A model generated the notes under the pieces. It made no database searches, had not been told where the DNA came from, and worked only from the letters and a program-made list of their open reading frames with translations. Positions 28,791 to 39,772 of a stretch of 64,000 nt of DNA are shown here, in pieces. Numbering within the stretch: the stretch's first letter is position 1; each line of letters begins with the position of its first letter. The position numbers and the translations under genes were made by a program. Source of the stretch: Micromonospora parathelypteridis (GTDB lineage: Bacteria; Actinomycetota; Actinomycetes; Mycobacteriales; Micromonosporaceae); contig NZ_JACHDP010000001.1 in assembly GCF_014201145.1 (NCBI RefSeq), positions 5,332,001 to 5,396,000 on the forward strand, read 5' to 3'.

Positions 28791-30724
<1,934 letters not shown>

Positions 30725-30725
30725 G

Positions 30726-31415
30726 TCAGGACACCAATCCGGTGAGTACGGCGAACGGGACCACCAGGTACCCGGCGCAGAGCAGCACGGCGAAGACCAG
30801 CGCCGCGGTGCGCGCCCTGCGCTCACCGCGCGGCGTCTGCTGGCCGAGGCTGCGGAACGCGCTGTACGCGCCGTGGCGCAGGTGGAAGCCGACCGCGAGG
30901 ATGGCGAGCGTGTAGAAGAGCGTGACGTACCAGCGCTCGGGCGCGAAGTCGGCGACGACGTTGCCGTACGGCTTGCTGGGGTCGCCGACCGGGTTCAGCG
31001 TGCCGGTGGTGAGGTCCAGGAGGTGGTAGATCACGAAGAGCAGGATGATCACTCCACCCCAGCGCATCGTGCGGGCCGCGTAGCTGCCGTTGACCTTCTT
31101 GCGGTGCGCGTACTTGACCGGGCGGGCCGCGCGGGCACGCCGGGCCAGCACCGTGGCGGCCGTGATGTGGGCGACGACGGCCACCACCAGCCCGGTGCGC
31201 AGGATCCACAGGAACCAGACGCCGGGGAGCAGCGGCTTGCCGATGTCGCGTAGCCAGTGCGCGTAGTGGTCGAACGAGGTCTCCCCCGTGAACACCTTCA
31301 GGTTTCCGAGCATGTGCGCGATGAGGAACAGCGCCAGCATGATGCCCGTCACCGCCATGACGGCCTTGAGGCCGACGTTGGAGCGGATGGGCGACCGAGT
31401 TTTCGTGATTACCAC
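30726..31415 (-). CDS. sdhC: Succinate dehydrogenase cytochrome b subunit (single membrane anchor)
   Basis: A 229-residue membrane protein with five predicted transmembrane helices, the Sdh_cyt b558 type that carries two hemes and needs no SdhD. Heme-ligand histidines are present in IAHMLGN, VVAHIT, YHLLD and HLRHG. I place the start at GTG 31415 because a promoter (TTGGAC, 18 bp, TAGCGT) ends seven bases before it, predicting a leaderless mRNA. An in-frame ATG at 31460 would lie upstream of this promoter. First gene of sdhCAB, divergent from a LysR regulator. Confidence 0.9.
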   Translation of the reverse strand: MVITKTRSPIRSNVGLKAVMAVTGIMLALFLIAHMLGNLKVFTGETSFDHYAHWLRDIGKPLLPGVWFLWILRTGLVVAVVAHITAATVLARRARAARPVKYAHRKKVNGSYAARTMRWGGVIILLFVIYHLLDLTTGTLNPVGDPSKPYGNVVADFAPERWYVTLFYTLAILAVGFHLRHGAYSAFRSLGQQTPRGERRARTAALVFAVLLCAGYLVVPFAVLTGLVS

Positions 31416-31452
31416 AGGACCGACGCTAGGAGCACTTCGATCAGTCGTCCAA
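31415..31452 (-). promoter_or_regulatory. sdhC promoter, apparently leaderless
   Basis: On the complement, -35 TTGGAC (31447-31452) and -10 TAGCGT (31423-31428) are separated by 18 bp. The next seven bases lead directly to the GTG start at 31415. No ribosome-binding sequence is present. Confidence 0.7.
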
Positions 31453-31473
31453 TGCATCAAACTCGTAGTGTTG

Positions 31474-31488
31474 ATAGCCGTAAGCTAT
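31474..31488. promoter_or_regulatory. LysR-type operator (T-N11-A dyad) between lysR and sdhC
   Basis: ATAGC-CGTAA-GCTAT is a perfect five-base dyad containing the T-N11-A signature of LysR-type regulator sites. Its centre (31481) is at -66 from the predicted sdhC start and overlaps the predicted lysR -10 (TAAGCT, 31481-31486). A second dyad, ATCAA-N10-TTGAT (31456-31475), lies between it and the sdhC -35. Confidence 0.65.
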
Positions 31489-31492
31489 TTAG

Positions 31493-32422
31493 ATGCAGCT
31501 CCATCAGCTCCGGTACTTCGTTGCGGTGGCCGAAGTACGACATTTCACCCAAGCCGCCGATCTCGTCGGCATAACTCAGCCCTCTCTCAGTAAGCAAATT
31601 CACGCTCTGGAGGCCGACCTCGGGGCACCGCTGTTCGAGCGGCTAAGGGGCAACATCGCGCTCACCGCGGCGGGCGAGGTGCTGCTGCCGTTGGCCACCC
31701 GGATCCTCGCCGACGTGGAGACCGCGACCCGCGAGGTGCAGGAGTTGGTCGGGCTGCGCCGGGGGCGGGTCCGCCTCGGGGCCACCCCGAGCCTGGCCAC
31801 CTCGCTCGCCCCGCCGGTGCTGCGCCGGTTCCGCGACGCGCACCCCACCGTCGACCTCCGCGTCGAGGAGAGCGGATCCCAGGACCTGGTGCGCAACCTG
31901 CTCCGCGGCGACCTCGACCTGGCTCTGATCATCATGCCGGCCCAGGGCGCCGACCCGGGCCTGCGCGTCGACCCGATCCTGCGGGAGAGCCTGGTGGTGG
32001 CCTCGGTGGGGGAGGTGCCGACCGCGTCGGCGGCCGGGGAGCTGCACATCACCGACCTGCGCGACCAGCCGATGGTCATGTTCCGCGAGGGGTACGACCT
32101 GCGCGACGCCACGATCCAGGCGTGCCGCGAGGCGGGCTTCGAGCCGACCTTCGCCGTGGACGGCGGCGAGATGGACGCGGTGCTCAGCTTCGTCGAGGCG
32201 GGGCTCGGCATCGCGCTCGTGCCGGGCATCGTGCTGGCCCGCCGGCCGGGAGTGCGGATCACCCCCCTCGCCCCGCCCGGGGTGAAGCGGACCATCGCGG
32301 TCGCCCGTCGGCGCGACGTCGTGCCGACCCATGCGGGTCGGGAACTCCGGCGGATTCTGCTCGACTACATACAGACGGCGATCGACGGTGACGACCTACC
32401 ACCGGGTGTGGATCCGCTCTGA
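31493..32422 (+). CDS. LysR-family transcriptional regulator, divergent from sdhCAB
   Basis: A 309-residue DNA-binding regulator. The N-terminal winged helix-turn-helix is typical (LRYFVAVAEVRHFTQAADLVG, then TQPSLSKQIHALEADLG), and a periplasmic-binding-like effector domain spans about residues 90-300. ATG 31493 has no ribosome site; TAAGCT ends six bases upstream, so translation is probably leaderless. Divergent placement, with a T-N11-A site overlapping its own promoter, suggests autorepression and control of sdhCAB. The co-inducer is unknown. Confidence 0.92.
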   Translation: MQLHQLRYFVAVAEVRHFTQAADLVGITQPSLSKQIHALEADLGAPLFERLRGNIALTAAGEVLLPLATRILADVETATREVQELVGLRRGRVRLGATPSLATSLAPPVLRRFRDAHPTVDLRVEESGSQDLVRNLLRGDLDLALIIMPAQGADPGLRVDPILRESLVVASVGEVPTASAAGELHITDLRDQPMVMFREGYDLRDATIQACREAGFEPTFAVDGGEMDAVLSFVEAGLGIALVPGIVLARRPGVRITPLAPPGVKRTIAVARRRDVVPTHAGRELRRILLDYIQTAIDGDDLPPGVDPL

Positions 32423-32587
32423 TCGGTCAGGTTTTCGACCCGCTGGGTTAATTCGTCCTTAAGCCGGCAATATCACCGTCGGTGTTGATGACGGTCACCT
32501 ATGGTGGGTTCTTGCATGGGCAAAAGCCCCATTCGTCTCAGGAGAGCTCACCGGTGGACGTTCCCCCCGCCGGCAGGGAGGCTATAC

Positions 32588-33628
32588 ATGAGAATCCTGG
32601 TTACCGGTGGCGCTGGCTTCATCGGGTCACATTTCGCGCGGAGTCTGCTCGGCGGGCGCTACGTCGGGTTCGAGCACTGCGACGTGACCGTGATCGACAA
32701 GCTGACCTACGCCAGTGATCGGGCCAATCTGCCGGCTGCGCACCCCCGCTTGACGTTCGTCCGCGGGGACATCTGCGACCGACAGTTGCTCGCCGACGTG
32801 GTGCCGGGGCATGACGCCGTGGTGCACTTCGCCGCCGAGTCCCACGTCGACAGGTCCATCGACGACCCGGCACCGTTCTTCGAAACCAATGTGATGGGCT
32901 CGCACAACCTGCTGGCGGCGTGCGCCCGCGGTGGCGTCGGCCGGGTGGTGCACGTCTCCACCGACGAGGTGTACGGCACGATCAGCGAGGGTTCCTGGAA
33001 CGAGAGCTGCGTGCTGGAGCCCAACTCCCCGTACGCGGCGTCCAAGGCCGCCAGCGACCACGTGGTCCGCTCCTACTGGCGCACGTACGACGTGGACGTG
33101 TCGATCACCCGGTGCGCCAACAACTACGGGCCGTACCAGCATGTGGAGAAGGTCATCCCGCGCTTCGTCACCAGTCTGCTCACCGGCCAGGACATCACCC
33201 TGCACGGCGACGGCAGCGCGGTCCGCGAGTGGCTGCACGTGGACGACCACTGCCTGGCCATCGCGCTGGTGCTGGCCAAGGGCCGCGCCGGCGAGGTCTA
33301 CAACATCGGTGGCGACATCGAGCTCACCAACCACGCACTGGCCGAGCGGATCCTCCGGCTGGCCGGTGCCGACTGGGACCGGGTCCGGCATGTGGCGGAC
33401 CGCAAGGTGCAGGACCAGCGCTACTCGTTGGACTACCGCAAGATCTCCGACGAGCTCGGCTTCGAGCCGCAGATCCGGTTCGAGGACGGGCTGGCCGAGG
33501 TCTTCCACTGGTACCGGGAGAACTGGGCCTGGTGGGCGTCGAACGCCGCGGAGTCGCGCGGCGCGGCCCTGACCAATTCCGTCCGCAGCGTCCCGGCCGC
33601 CCGGGCGCTCACCGTCCACTCGCACTGA
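32588..33628 (+). CDS. dTDP-glucose 4,6-dehydratase-like protein (RmlB)
   Basis: A 346-residue extended SDR predicted to make dTDP-4-keto-6-deoxyglucose. Motifs are GGAGFIG (6-12), the HFAAESHVDRSI block, STDEVYG with the catalytic Asp-Glu, and YAASKAASDH. ANNYGPYQHVEKVIPRF is diagnostic of RmlB. Length is slightly longer than usual because of a nonconserved tail of about 20 residues. The ATG follows AGGGAGG by six bases. No rmlA, rmlC or rmlD is adjacent. It may supply 4-keto sugar to the DegT/GNAT pair in the polysaccharide locus, but that is only a hypothesis. Confidence 0.88.
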   Translation: MRILVTGGAGFIGSHFARSLLGGRYVGFEHCDVTVIDKLTYASDRANLPAAHPRLTFVRGDICDRQLLADVVPGHDAVVHFAAESHVDRSIDDPAPFFETNVMGSHNLLAACARGGVGRVVHVSTDEVYGTISEGSWNESCVLEPNSPYAASKAASDHVVRSYWRTYDVDVSITRCANNYGPYQHVEKVIPRFVTSLLTGQDITLHGDGSAVREWLHVDDHCLAIALVLAKGRAGEVYNIGGDIELTNHALAERILRLAGADWDRVRHVADRKVQDQRYSLDYRKISDELGFEPQIRFEDGLAEVFHWYRENWAWWASNAAESRGAALTNSVRSVPAARALTVHSH

Positions 33629-33641
33629 TCGCTGCGACTAC

Positions 33642-33674
33642 GGCCGCTGACCGGGCCCGGCCCGGTCAGCGGCC
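33642..33674. terminator. Bidirectional terminator between rmlB-like gene and hrpA
   Basis: A perfect 13-bp inverted repeat (33642-33654 and 33662-33674) with a seven-base loop lies between convergent genes. It includes the hrpA stop codon at 33666-33668. Confidence 0.8.
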
Positions 33675-36600
33675 CTCGGCGTCGTCCATCGCGCGGTAGA
33701 TCCGCTGCTCGGAGACGGGGTACGGGGTGCCGAGCGCCTGCGCGAAGACGTTCACCCGCAACTCCTCGATCATCCAGCGGATCTGCCGCACGGCCGCCTC
33801 CTGCCGGCGTGCCGGCGCCAGGGCGGCGAGCAGGTCGGCGTACTCCTTCTGCACCACCGCGACCCGGTCCTGCTGCTGGCGGTCCCGCTGCGGGTTGCCG
33901 CCCAGCCGGTCCAGCCGGCGCTCGATGGCGGTGAGGTAGCGCAGCAGGTCGGGCAGCCGGGCGTACCCGGTCTCGGTGATGAAGCCCGCGTGCACCAGCC
34001 CGGCGAGCTGGTTGCGGATGTCGGCCAGCGCGGCCACCACGGCGAGGTTGCGGGTGGCGCCGAGCCGCTGCTCCACGGTGTACGCGGCGGCGAGGACCCG
34101 GCGTACCCGGTCCATCACCTCGACCACGGTGTCGACCAGGTCGGCGCGGACCTTCTCGCGCAGGGCGGCGAACCCGTCGGCGTCCCACGCCGGCCCACCG
34201 GCGGCGCCGATCAACCGGTCGATGGCCGCGCCCGCCGCGTCCTCGATCAGCTCCTGCACGCCGCCGTGCGGGTTGCGGCTCAGCGCCAGCTTCGCCTCGT
34301 TGTTCAGCCGCCCCTGCAGGAACCGCGCCGGGGACGGCACGGTGAGCCGCAGCAGCCGGCGGGTGCCGGCCCAGTGCGACGCCTCCGCCTCGGCGGGGGA
34401 GTCGAACACCTTCACCCCCACCGTGGCGCCCTCGTCGACCAGCGCCGGGTACGCGGTCACCGCGTATCCGGCGCGGACCTGCTCGATGGTCCGGGGCAGG
34501 GTGCCGATGCTCCACTCGCGCAGCCCGGTACGGGCCACCTCCGGCGCGGCGGCCGCCACCACCTGGCGTACCTCCTGGCGGAGTTGACGTTGCAGGGCCG
34601 GCAGGTCCTTGCCCTCGGCGACCGGCTTCTCGTCGTCGTCCAGCACCCGGAAGGTGACCCGGAGGTGGGCGGGGAGCTTGCCCGGCTCCCAGGCGTCGCG
34701 CGGCACGGTCACACCGGTCATCCGGCGCAGTTCCCGGGTGAGCGCGTCGAGCAGCGACTCCGCACCGGGGGTGATCGCCGCGAGCGCGGCCCGGGCGTAG
34801 TCCGGCACCGGTACGAAGTTGCGGCGTACCGCCTTGGGCAGCGAGCGGATCAGCGCGATCACGGTCTCCTCGCGCAGCCCCGGCACCTGCCAGTCGAAGC
34901 TCTCCGCCGGCACCTGGTTGAGCAGCGGCAGCGGGATGTCCACGGTGACGCCGTCGGTCGGCGTGCCCGGCTCGAAGCGGTAGGTGAGCGGCAGGCTCAC
35001 TCCGTCGGCCTGCCACTCGTCCGGGTAGTCGCCCTCGTCGACGCCCGGTCGGCCGTCGTTGACCAGCACGTCCCGGGTGAAGGTGAGCAGGTCCGGCTGT
35101 TCCCGGCGGGTCGTCTTCCACCAGCTGTCGAAGTGCCGGCCGGAGGACACGTCGGCCGGTATCCGTTGGTCGTAGAAGCCGAAGATGGTCTCGTCGTCGA
35201 CCAGGATGTCCCGGCGTCGGGCCCGGCTCTCCAACTCCTCGATCTCGGCGAGCAGCCGCTTGTTGTCCGACCAGAACTGGTGATGGGTCTGCCAGTCGCC
35301 CTCGACGAGGGCGTGCCGGATGAACAGCTCCCGGCTGAGCGTCGGATCGATCCGCCCGAAGTTGACCTTGCGGGAGCTGACCAGCGGAACGCCGTACAGG
35401 GTGACCTTCTCGTAGGCCATCACCGCGGCCTGCTTCTTCTCCCAGTGCGGCTCGCTGTAGCTGCGCTTGACCAGGTGTTGCGCGAGCGGCTCGACCCACT
35501 CCGGTTCGACCCGGCCGGCGATGCGGCCCCAGAGCCGGGAGGTCTCCACCAACTCGGCGGCCATCACCCAGCGCGGCGGCTTCTTGAACAGCGCGGAGCC
35601 GGGGAAGAGGGCGAACTTGGCACCCCGCGCGCCCAGGTACTCGTGTTTCTGCGCGTCCTTCAGGCCGATGTGGGACAGCAGGCCGGGCAGCAGCGACTGG
35701 TGCACCTTCGGGGTGTCGATCTCCTCCGGCAGGTCCGCGCCGCCCCGGCGGCTCTCGCCCCGGCCGGCGTCCGCGTCGCCAGAGGCGTCGCGCGCCGATC
35801 GCCCGCCGCGCCCGCCGTCGGCCGGGGTACGCAGAACCTGGCGCAGTTGACTGACGATGTCCTGCCACTCGCGGATCCGCAGGTAGTTCAGGTACTCCGC
35901 CTTGCACATCCGGCGGAACGCGCTGGAGGACAGCGTCCGTTGCTGCTCACGGAGGTAACGCCAGAGGTTGAGGAAGGCGACGAAGTCCGATTCCTTGTCG
36001 GCGAACCGGGCGTGTGCCTGGTCGGCCTGGGCCTGCTTCTCGGCCGGCCGCTCCCGCGGGTCCTGGATGGAGAGCGCGGCGGTGATCACCAACACCTCGG
36101 TGGCGCAGCCGTTGCGCTCGCCCTCGACCACCATCCGGGCCAGTCGCGGGTCGACCGGCAGTTGGGCCAGGCGCCGGCCCAGCGCGGTGAGCCGCTTCGC
36201 CGGGTCGGCCTCGGTCGGGTCCAACGCGCCCAGCTCGTGCAGCAGGTTGACGCCGTCGGTGATGTTGCGCCGGTCCGGCGGGTCGATGAACGGGAACGCG
36301 GCGAGGTCGCCCAGCCCGATCGCGGTCATCTGCAGGATGACCGACGCCAGGTTGGTCCGCAGGATCTCCGGGTCGGTGAACTCGGGCCGGGAGAGGAAGT
36401 CCTGCTCGTCGTAGAGGCGGATGCAGATGCCGTCCGAGGTGCGGCCGCAGCGGCCCTTGCGCTGGTTGGCCGACGCCTGCGAGATGGGCTCGATCGGCAG
36501 CCGCTGCACCTTGAGTCGGCTGGAGTAGCGGGAGATGCGGGCCGTGCCGGGGTCCACCACGTACTTGATGCCGGGCACGGTCAGCGAGGTCTCCGCGACG

Positions 36601-37733
36601 TTGGTGGCGAGCACCACCCGACGCGAGCTGTGCGCGGCGAAGACCCGGTGCTGCTCGGCGCTGGAGAGTCGCGCGTACAGCGGCAGGATCTCGGTGCCGA
36701 GCAGCGAGCGTTTCGTCTGCACCAGCTTGCCGAGCGCGTCCGCGGTGTCCCGGATCTCGCGTTCACCGCTGAGGAAGACCAGGATGTCGCCGGGGCCTTC
36801 GGCAGCCAGCTCCTCGACGGCGTCGCCGATCGCCTGGATCTGGTCGCGGACGGTCTCCTCGTCGCCCTCGCCGTCCTCCTCGCCCTCGGCGAGTTCGAGC
36901 AGCGGCCGGTAGCGCACCTCCACCGGGTAGGTCCGCCCGGAGACCTCGACCACCGGCGCGGGTACGCCTTCCGGCTCGTCGGCGGTGGGTGGGCCGGCGA
37001 AGTGCCGGGCGAACCGGTCGGTCTCGATGGTCGCCGAGGTGATGATCACCTTGAGGTCGGGTCGCCGGGGCAGCAGCTCCCGCAGGTACCCGAGGATGAA
37101 GTCGATGTTGAGGCTGCGCTCGTGCGCCTCATCGATGATCAACGTGTCGTACTGACGCAGCATCCGGTCGGTCTGCAGCTCGGCCAGGAGGATGCCGTCG
37201 GTCATCAACTTGACCAGGCTGCGCTCGCTGACCTGATCGGTGAAGCGCACCTTGTAGCCGACCACGTCACCCAACTCGGTGCCCAGCTCGTCGGCGATCC
37301 GGTCGGCCACCGTCCGTGCCGCCAACCGCCGAGGCTGGGTGTGCCCGATCAGGCCGTGCACCCCCCGGCCCAGCTCCAGGCAGATCTTGGGCAGCTGAGT
37401 GGTCTTGCCGGAACCGGTCTCGCCCGCCACGATCACCACCTGGTGATCACGGATGGCGGCGGCGATGTCGTCCTTGCGCTCACTGACCGGCAACCCCGCC
37501 GGGTACGTGATCACGGGCACCGCCGACCGGCGCGTGGCCAGGCGCTGTTCGGCCCGCTCGACCTCGGCGGTGATCTCGGTCAACGCCGACTCCCGGCGCT
37601 GCGGGTCACGCAGCTTCCGGGCACCGTCCAGCCGCCGCTGGAGCCGACGCTGGTCGCGGAACATCAGTGGAGAGAGACGGCGGTGCAACTCGCGAACCGG
37701 GTCGGTCGCGGCGGAGGCGGTTGGATTCTGCAT
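33666..37733 (-). CDS. hrpA: ATP-dependent RNA helicase HrpA
   Basis: A 1355-residue DEAH-box helicase. Walker A is GETGSGKTTQLPK, motif II DEAH, motif III SAT, motif VI QRKGRCGR. Helicase-associated and OB-like domains follow, then the C-terminal DUF3418 region typical of HrpA. A Gly/Asp/Arg-rich insertion (GGRGGRSARDASGDADAGRG) lies near residue 640 and is poorly conserved in type. ATG 37733 gives MQNPTASAATDPV; no clear ribosome site is seen, but TATCCT ten bases upstream could be a -10. The family acts on mRNA and stalled ribosomes. Confidence 0.93.
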   Translation of the reverse strand: MQNPTASAATDPVRELHRRLSPLMFRDQRRLQRRLDGARKLRDPQRRESALTEITAEVERAEQRLATRRSAVPVITYPAGLPVSERKDDIAAAIRDHQVVIVAGETGSGKTTQLPKICLELGRGVHGLIGHTQPRRLAARTVADRIADELGTELGDVVGYKVRFTDQVSERSLVKLMTDGILLAELQTDRMLRQYDTLIIDEAHERSLNIDFILGYLRELLPRRPDLKVIITSATIETDRFARHFAGPPTADEPEGVPAPVVEVSGRTYPVEVRYRPLLELAEGEEDGEGDEETVRDQIQAIGDAVEELAAEGPGDILVFLSGEREIRDTADALGKLVQTKRSLLGTEILPLYARLSSAEQHRVFAAHSSRRVVLATNVAETSLTVPGIKYVVDPGTARISRYSSRLKVQRLPIEPISQASANQRKGRCGRTSDGICIRLYDEQDFLSRPEFTDPEILRTNLASVILQMTAIGLGDLAAFPFIDPPDRRNITDGVNLLHELGALDPTEADPAKRLTALGRRLAQLPVDPRLARMVVEGERNGCATEVLVITAALSIQDPRERPAEKQAQADQAHARFADKESDFVAFLNLWRYLREQQRTLSSSAFRRMCKAEYLNYLRIREWQDIVSQLRQVLRTPADGGRGGRSARDASGDADAGRGESRRGGADLPEEIDTPKVHQSLLPGLLSHIGLKDAQKHEYLGARGAKFALFPGSALFKKPPRWVMAAELVETSRLWGRIAGRVEPEWVEPLAQHLVKRSYSEPHWEKKQAAVMAYEKVTLYGVPLVSSRKVNFGRIDPTLSRELFIRHALVEGDWQTHHQFWSDNKRLLAEIEELESRARRRDILVDDETIFGFYDQRIPADVSSGRHFDSWWKTTRREQPDLLTFTRDVLVNDGRPGVDEGDYPDEWQADGVSLPLTYRFEPGTPTDGVTVDIPLPLLNQVPAESFDWQVPGLREETVIALIRSLPKAVRRNFVPVPDYARAALAAITPGAESLLDALTRELRRMTGVTVPRDAWEPGKLPAHLRVTFRVLDDDEKPVAEGKDLPALQRQLRQEVRQVVAAAAPEVARTGLREWSIGTLPRTIEQVRAGYAVTAYPALVDEGATVGVKVFDSPAEAEASHWAGTRRLLRLTVPSPARFLQGRLNNEAKLALSRNPHGGVQELIEDAAGAAIDRLIGAAGGPAWDADGFAALREKVRADLVDTVVEVMDRVRRVLAAAYTVEQRLGATRNLAVVAALADIRNQLAGLVHAGFITETGYARLPDLLRYLTAIERRLDRLGGNPQRDRQQQDRVAVVQKEYADLLAALAPARRQEAAVRQIRWMIEELRVNVFAQALGTPYPVSEQRIYRAMDDAEGR

Positions 37734-37853
37734 GTCGTGCCCAAGGATAGGCAGCCCGGCGGCGCACCGCCCCCGGGTTATCGCGCGGCCGGTCCTTCGA
37801 CGGCCGGGCGGGGGACCTAGAGTTGCGGCCGACGTCGAGCGCTGGGGGCCGGG

Positions 37854-38222
37854 ATGACGATGCGGGACACCGACCGGGCGTTGGTGCAGGCCGCCACGGC
37901 GGTTTCCAAACTGCGGTGCCGCAGCCCGAGGCACACCGTCGCGTCGGCCGCCCGGACCGCCGACGGGCGGGTCTTCACGGGCGTGAACGTCCACCACGTC
38001 ACCGGGGGGTCCTGCGCCGAGCTGATCGTGATCGGCACGGCCGCGACGCAGGGCGTGACGGAGCTGGAGACGATCGTCACGGTGACCGACCGGGGCCGCG
38101 AGGTCGCCGCGCCGTGTGACCCTTGCCGGCAGGTGCTGCGCGACCACTTCCCGTCCCTGCGGGTGATCGTCGGCGAGCTGGACGCCCTGCGGGTGGTCGA
38201 GATCGGGGACCTGCCCGGCTGA
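37854..38222 (+). CDS. Cytidine deaminase-like zinc protein
   Basis: A 122-residue protein of the cytidine deaminase fold. The zinc-binding catalytic pattern is SCAELIVIG for Cys-Ala-Glu and PCDPCRQVL for the second cysteine pair. The general shape also fits blasticidin-S deaminase and other small nucleoside-type deaminases, so the substrate is open. ATG 37854 is used; an in-frame ATG at 37860 is equally possible. TAGAGT about 35 bases upstream may be its -10. It is divergent from hrpA and converges on the YCII-like gene with two bases between them. Confidence 0.82.
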   Translation: MTMRDTDRALVQAATAVSKLRCRSPRHTVASAARTADGRVFTGVNVHHVTGGSCAELIVIGTAATQGVTELETIVTVTDRGREVAAPCDPCRQVLRDHFPSLRVIVGELDALRVVEIGDLPG

Positions 38223-38224
38223 CG

Positions 38225-38584
38225 TCAGTCGCCGGTCGCCGCCTCCAGCATCGACCGGGGCATCGGGACACCCTCGAACCGCACGTTGCCCTCCGGCACC
38301 ATCCAGCTCATCACCTGCACGGCCAGCCGTCCGGCACGCACCGCCGGATCATTGTGATACAGCTCGCGGGCCGCTTCCGGGTCCACCGAGAGCACGACGA
38401 AGCCGCGCAGGCGATCGTCGTCGGCGCCCAGGAACGGGCCGGCCGCGAGCACGAGGCCCTGCTCCACCAGACCCGCCTGGTGGGCCAGGTGGGCGTCCTG
38501 CAACCGGTCGATGGCGTCGAGCGGCAGCTCCGGGACGTCCGCCGGCCGGACCAGGAGTACGACCGTGTGCTGGTCGAATCGCAT
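38225..38584 (-). CDS. YCII-related domain protein
   Basis: A 119-residue ferredoxin-like-fold protein of the YCII family. It shows the conserved pattern of an N-terminal strand, a His in DAHLAHQAGLV, AAGPFL and GFVVLSVDPEAARELYHNDPAV. Family function is mostly unknown. ATG 38584 has no ribosome site, and TAGGGT lies exactly six bases upstream on the complement, indicating leaderless expression. It may share its promoter region with the iron-uptake operon that starts 140 bp away in the other direction. Confidence 0.82.
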   Translation of the reverse strand: MRFDQHTVVLLVRPADVPELPLDAIDRLQDAHLAHQAGLVEQGLVLAAGPFLGADDDRLRGFVVLSVDPEAARELYHNDPAVRAGRLAVQVMSWMVPEGNVRFEGVPMPRSMLEAATGD

Positions 38585-38661
38585 GATCCCACCCTAGGCG
38601 CGCTGCCCGCCGCGCGCGGGCGTCCGCCCTGGTCAGCCCCTGCGGGATCGACGAGCGCGAG

Positions 38662-38704
38662 TTAGGTGACCCTCAGCAGGTCGGCTAAGGTAAGGCGAAC
38701 CTAA
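38662..38704 (+). promoter_or_regulatory. Iron box (DtxR/IdeR-type) and promoter of the siderophore-uptake operon
   Basis: The 19-bp dyad TAAGGTAAGGCGAACCTAA at 38686-38704 matches 16 of 19 positions of the DtxR/IdeR consensus as I recall it. Its left end overlaps a -10 (TAAGGT, 38686-38691), with TTAGGT 18 bp upstream (38662-38667) as a possible -35. Repression under iron sufficiency is expected. Confidence 0.8.
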
Positions 38705-38725
38705 GCGCAGACGTGCAGGAGACTC

Positions 38726-39772
38726 GTGACCACCCTCGCCACCCGGCCGACCCCGGCCCGCAGCCGGTCCGGCACTCGCACCGGTCGCCGGGTGGCCGTC
38801 ACCGTCGGGGCCGCGCTGGTGCTGCTGCTCGCCGTGCTGGCCAGCTTCGCTCTCGGCAGCCGACAACTCGACGTCGACCAGGTCTGGCACGCGCTCGTCG
38901 CCCCGGACGGCGGCGACGCGAGCACCATCGTCCGCGAGCTGCGGATGCCGCGTACCGCGCTCGGCCTCGCCGTCGGCCTCGCGCTCGCCGTGGCCGGCGT
39001 GCTGTTCCAGGCGCTCACCCGCAACCCCCTCGCCGAGCCCCGCATCCTCGGCATCAGCGCGGGCGCGTCGTTCGGTGTGGTGCTCGCCATCTCCGTCTTC
39101 GGCATCGGCACGCTCGCCGGGTACGTCTGGTTCGGCATCGCCGGTGCACTGATCGCCGGGCTGCTGGTCTTCGCCATCGCCACCCGAGCCCGCGAGGGCG
39201 CCAGCCCGGTCACCCTCGCGCTGGTCGGCGCGGCGCTCGACGCCAGCCTGGCCTCCGGGGTGTACGCGCTGCTCAGCATCGACGCCCGCACCTTCGAGGA
39301 GTACCGCTTCTGGGTGGTCGGCGGGCTGGCCGGCCGCGACCTGTCGGTCACCGCGCAGGTGCTGCCCTTCGTCCTCGTCGGGCTCGTGCTGGCCGCCCTG
39401 GTGGCCCGGGGCCTGGATGCGCTGGCGCTCGGCGACGACGTGGCCCGCGGCCTCGGCCACCGGATCGGCCTGGTCCGCCTCGGGGGTGGCCTCGCCGCCG
39501 TGCTGCTGACCGGCGCGGCGGTGGCTGCGGCCGGGCCGGTCGCCTTCGTCGGGCTGGCCGTGCCGCACCTGGCGCGTGCCCTGGTCGGCGCGGACCACCG
39601 CTGGACCCTCGCCGTCTCCGCCCTGCTCGGGCCGGCGCTACTGCTCGGCGCCGACGTCGTCGGCCGGCTCGTCGCCCCGCCCGGCGAGATACCCGCCGGG
39701 ATCGTCACCGCCCTGATCGGAGCGCCGCTGCTGGCCGTCCTGGTCCGCCGCGCCCGGGTGGTGACCGCGTGA
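38726..39772 (+). CDS. Iron-siderophore ABC transporter permease (FecCD family), first
   Basis: A 348-residue permease with eight to ten transmembrane helices. It contains the FecCD hallmarks ALTRNPLAEPRILGISAGASFG and VAFVGLAVPHLARALVGADHR. With the next gene it forms the membrane channel for ferric-siderophore uptake. GTG 38726 is preceded by CAGGAG. It is the first gene of a four-gene operon under the iron box, and its stop overlaps the next start by four bases. Which siderophore is imported cannot be told. Confidence 0.92.
   Translation: MTTLATRPTPARSRSGTRTGRRVAVTVGAALVLLLAVLASFALGSRQLDVDQVWHALVAPDGGDASTIVRELRMPRTALGLAVGLALAVAGVLFQALTRNPLAEPRILGISAGASFGVVLAISVFGIGTLAGYVWFGIAGALIAGLLVFAIATRAREGASPVTLALVGAALDASLASGVYALLSIDARTFEEYRFWVVGGLAGRDLSVTAQVLPFVLVGLVLAALVARGLDALALGDDVARGLGHRIGLVRLGGGLAAVLLTGAAVAAAGPVAFVGLAVPHLARALVGADHRWTLAVSALLGPALLLGADVVGRLVAPPGEIPAGIVTALIGAPLLAVLVRRARVVTA

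Noticed and set aside
32588..33628. Deoxysugar branch of a natural-product gene cluster
   Set aside because: No rmlA/rmlC partners, polyketide or peptide synthetase, or glycosyltransferase genes lie next to it.
33990..37820. A 1276-codon + strand open frame opposite hrpA
   Set aside because: The complementary strand encodes an intact HrpA with all helicase motifs; the + frame has no domain and a composition artefact of GC-rich antisense.
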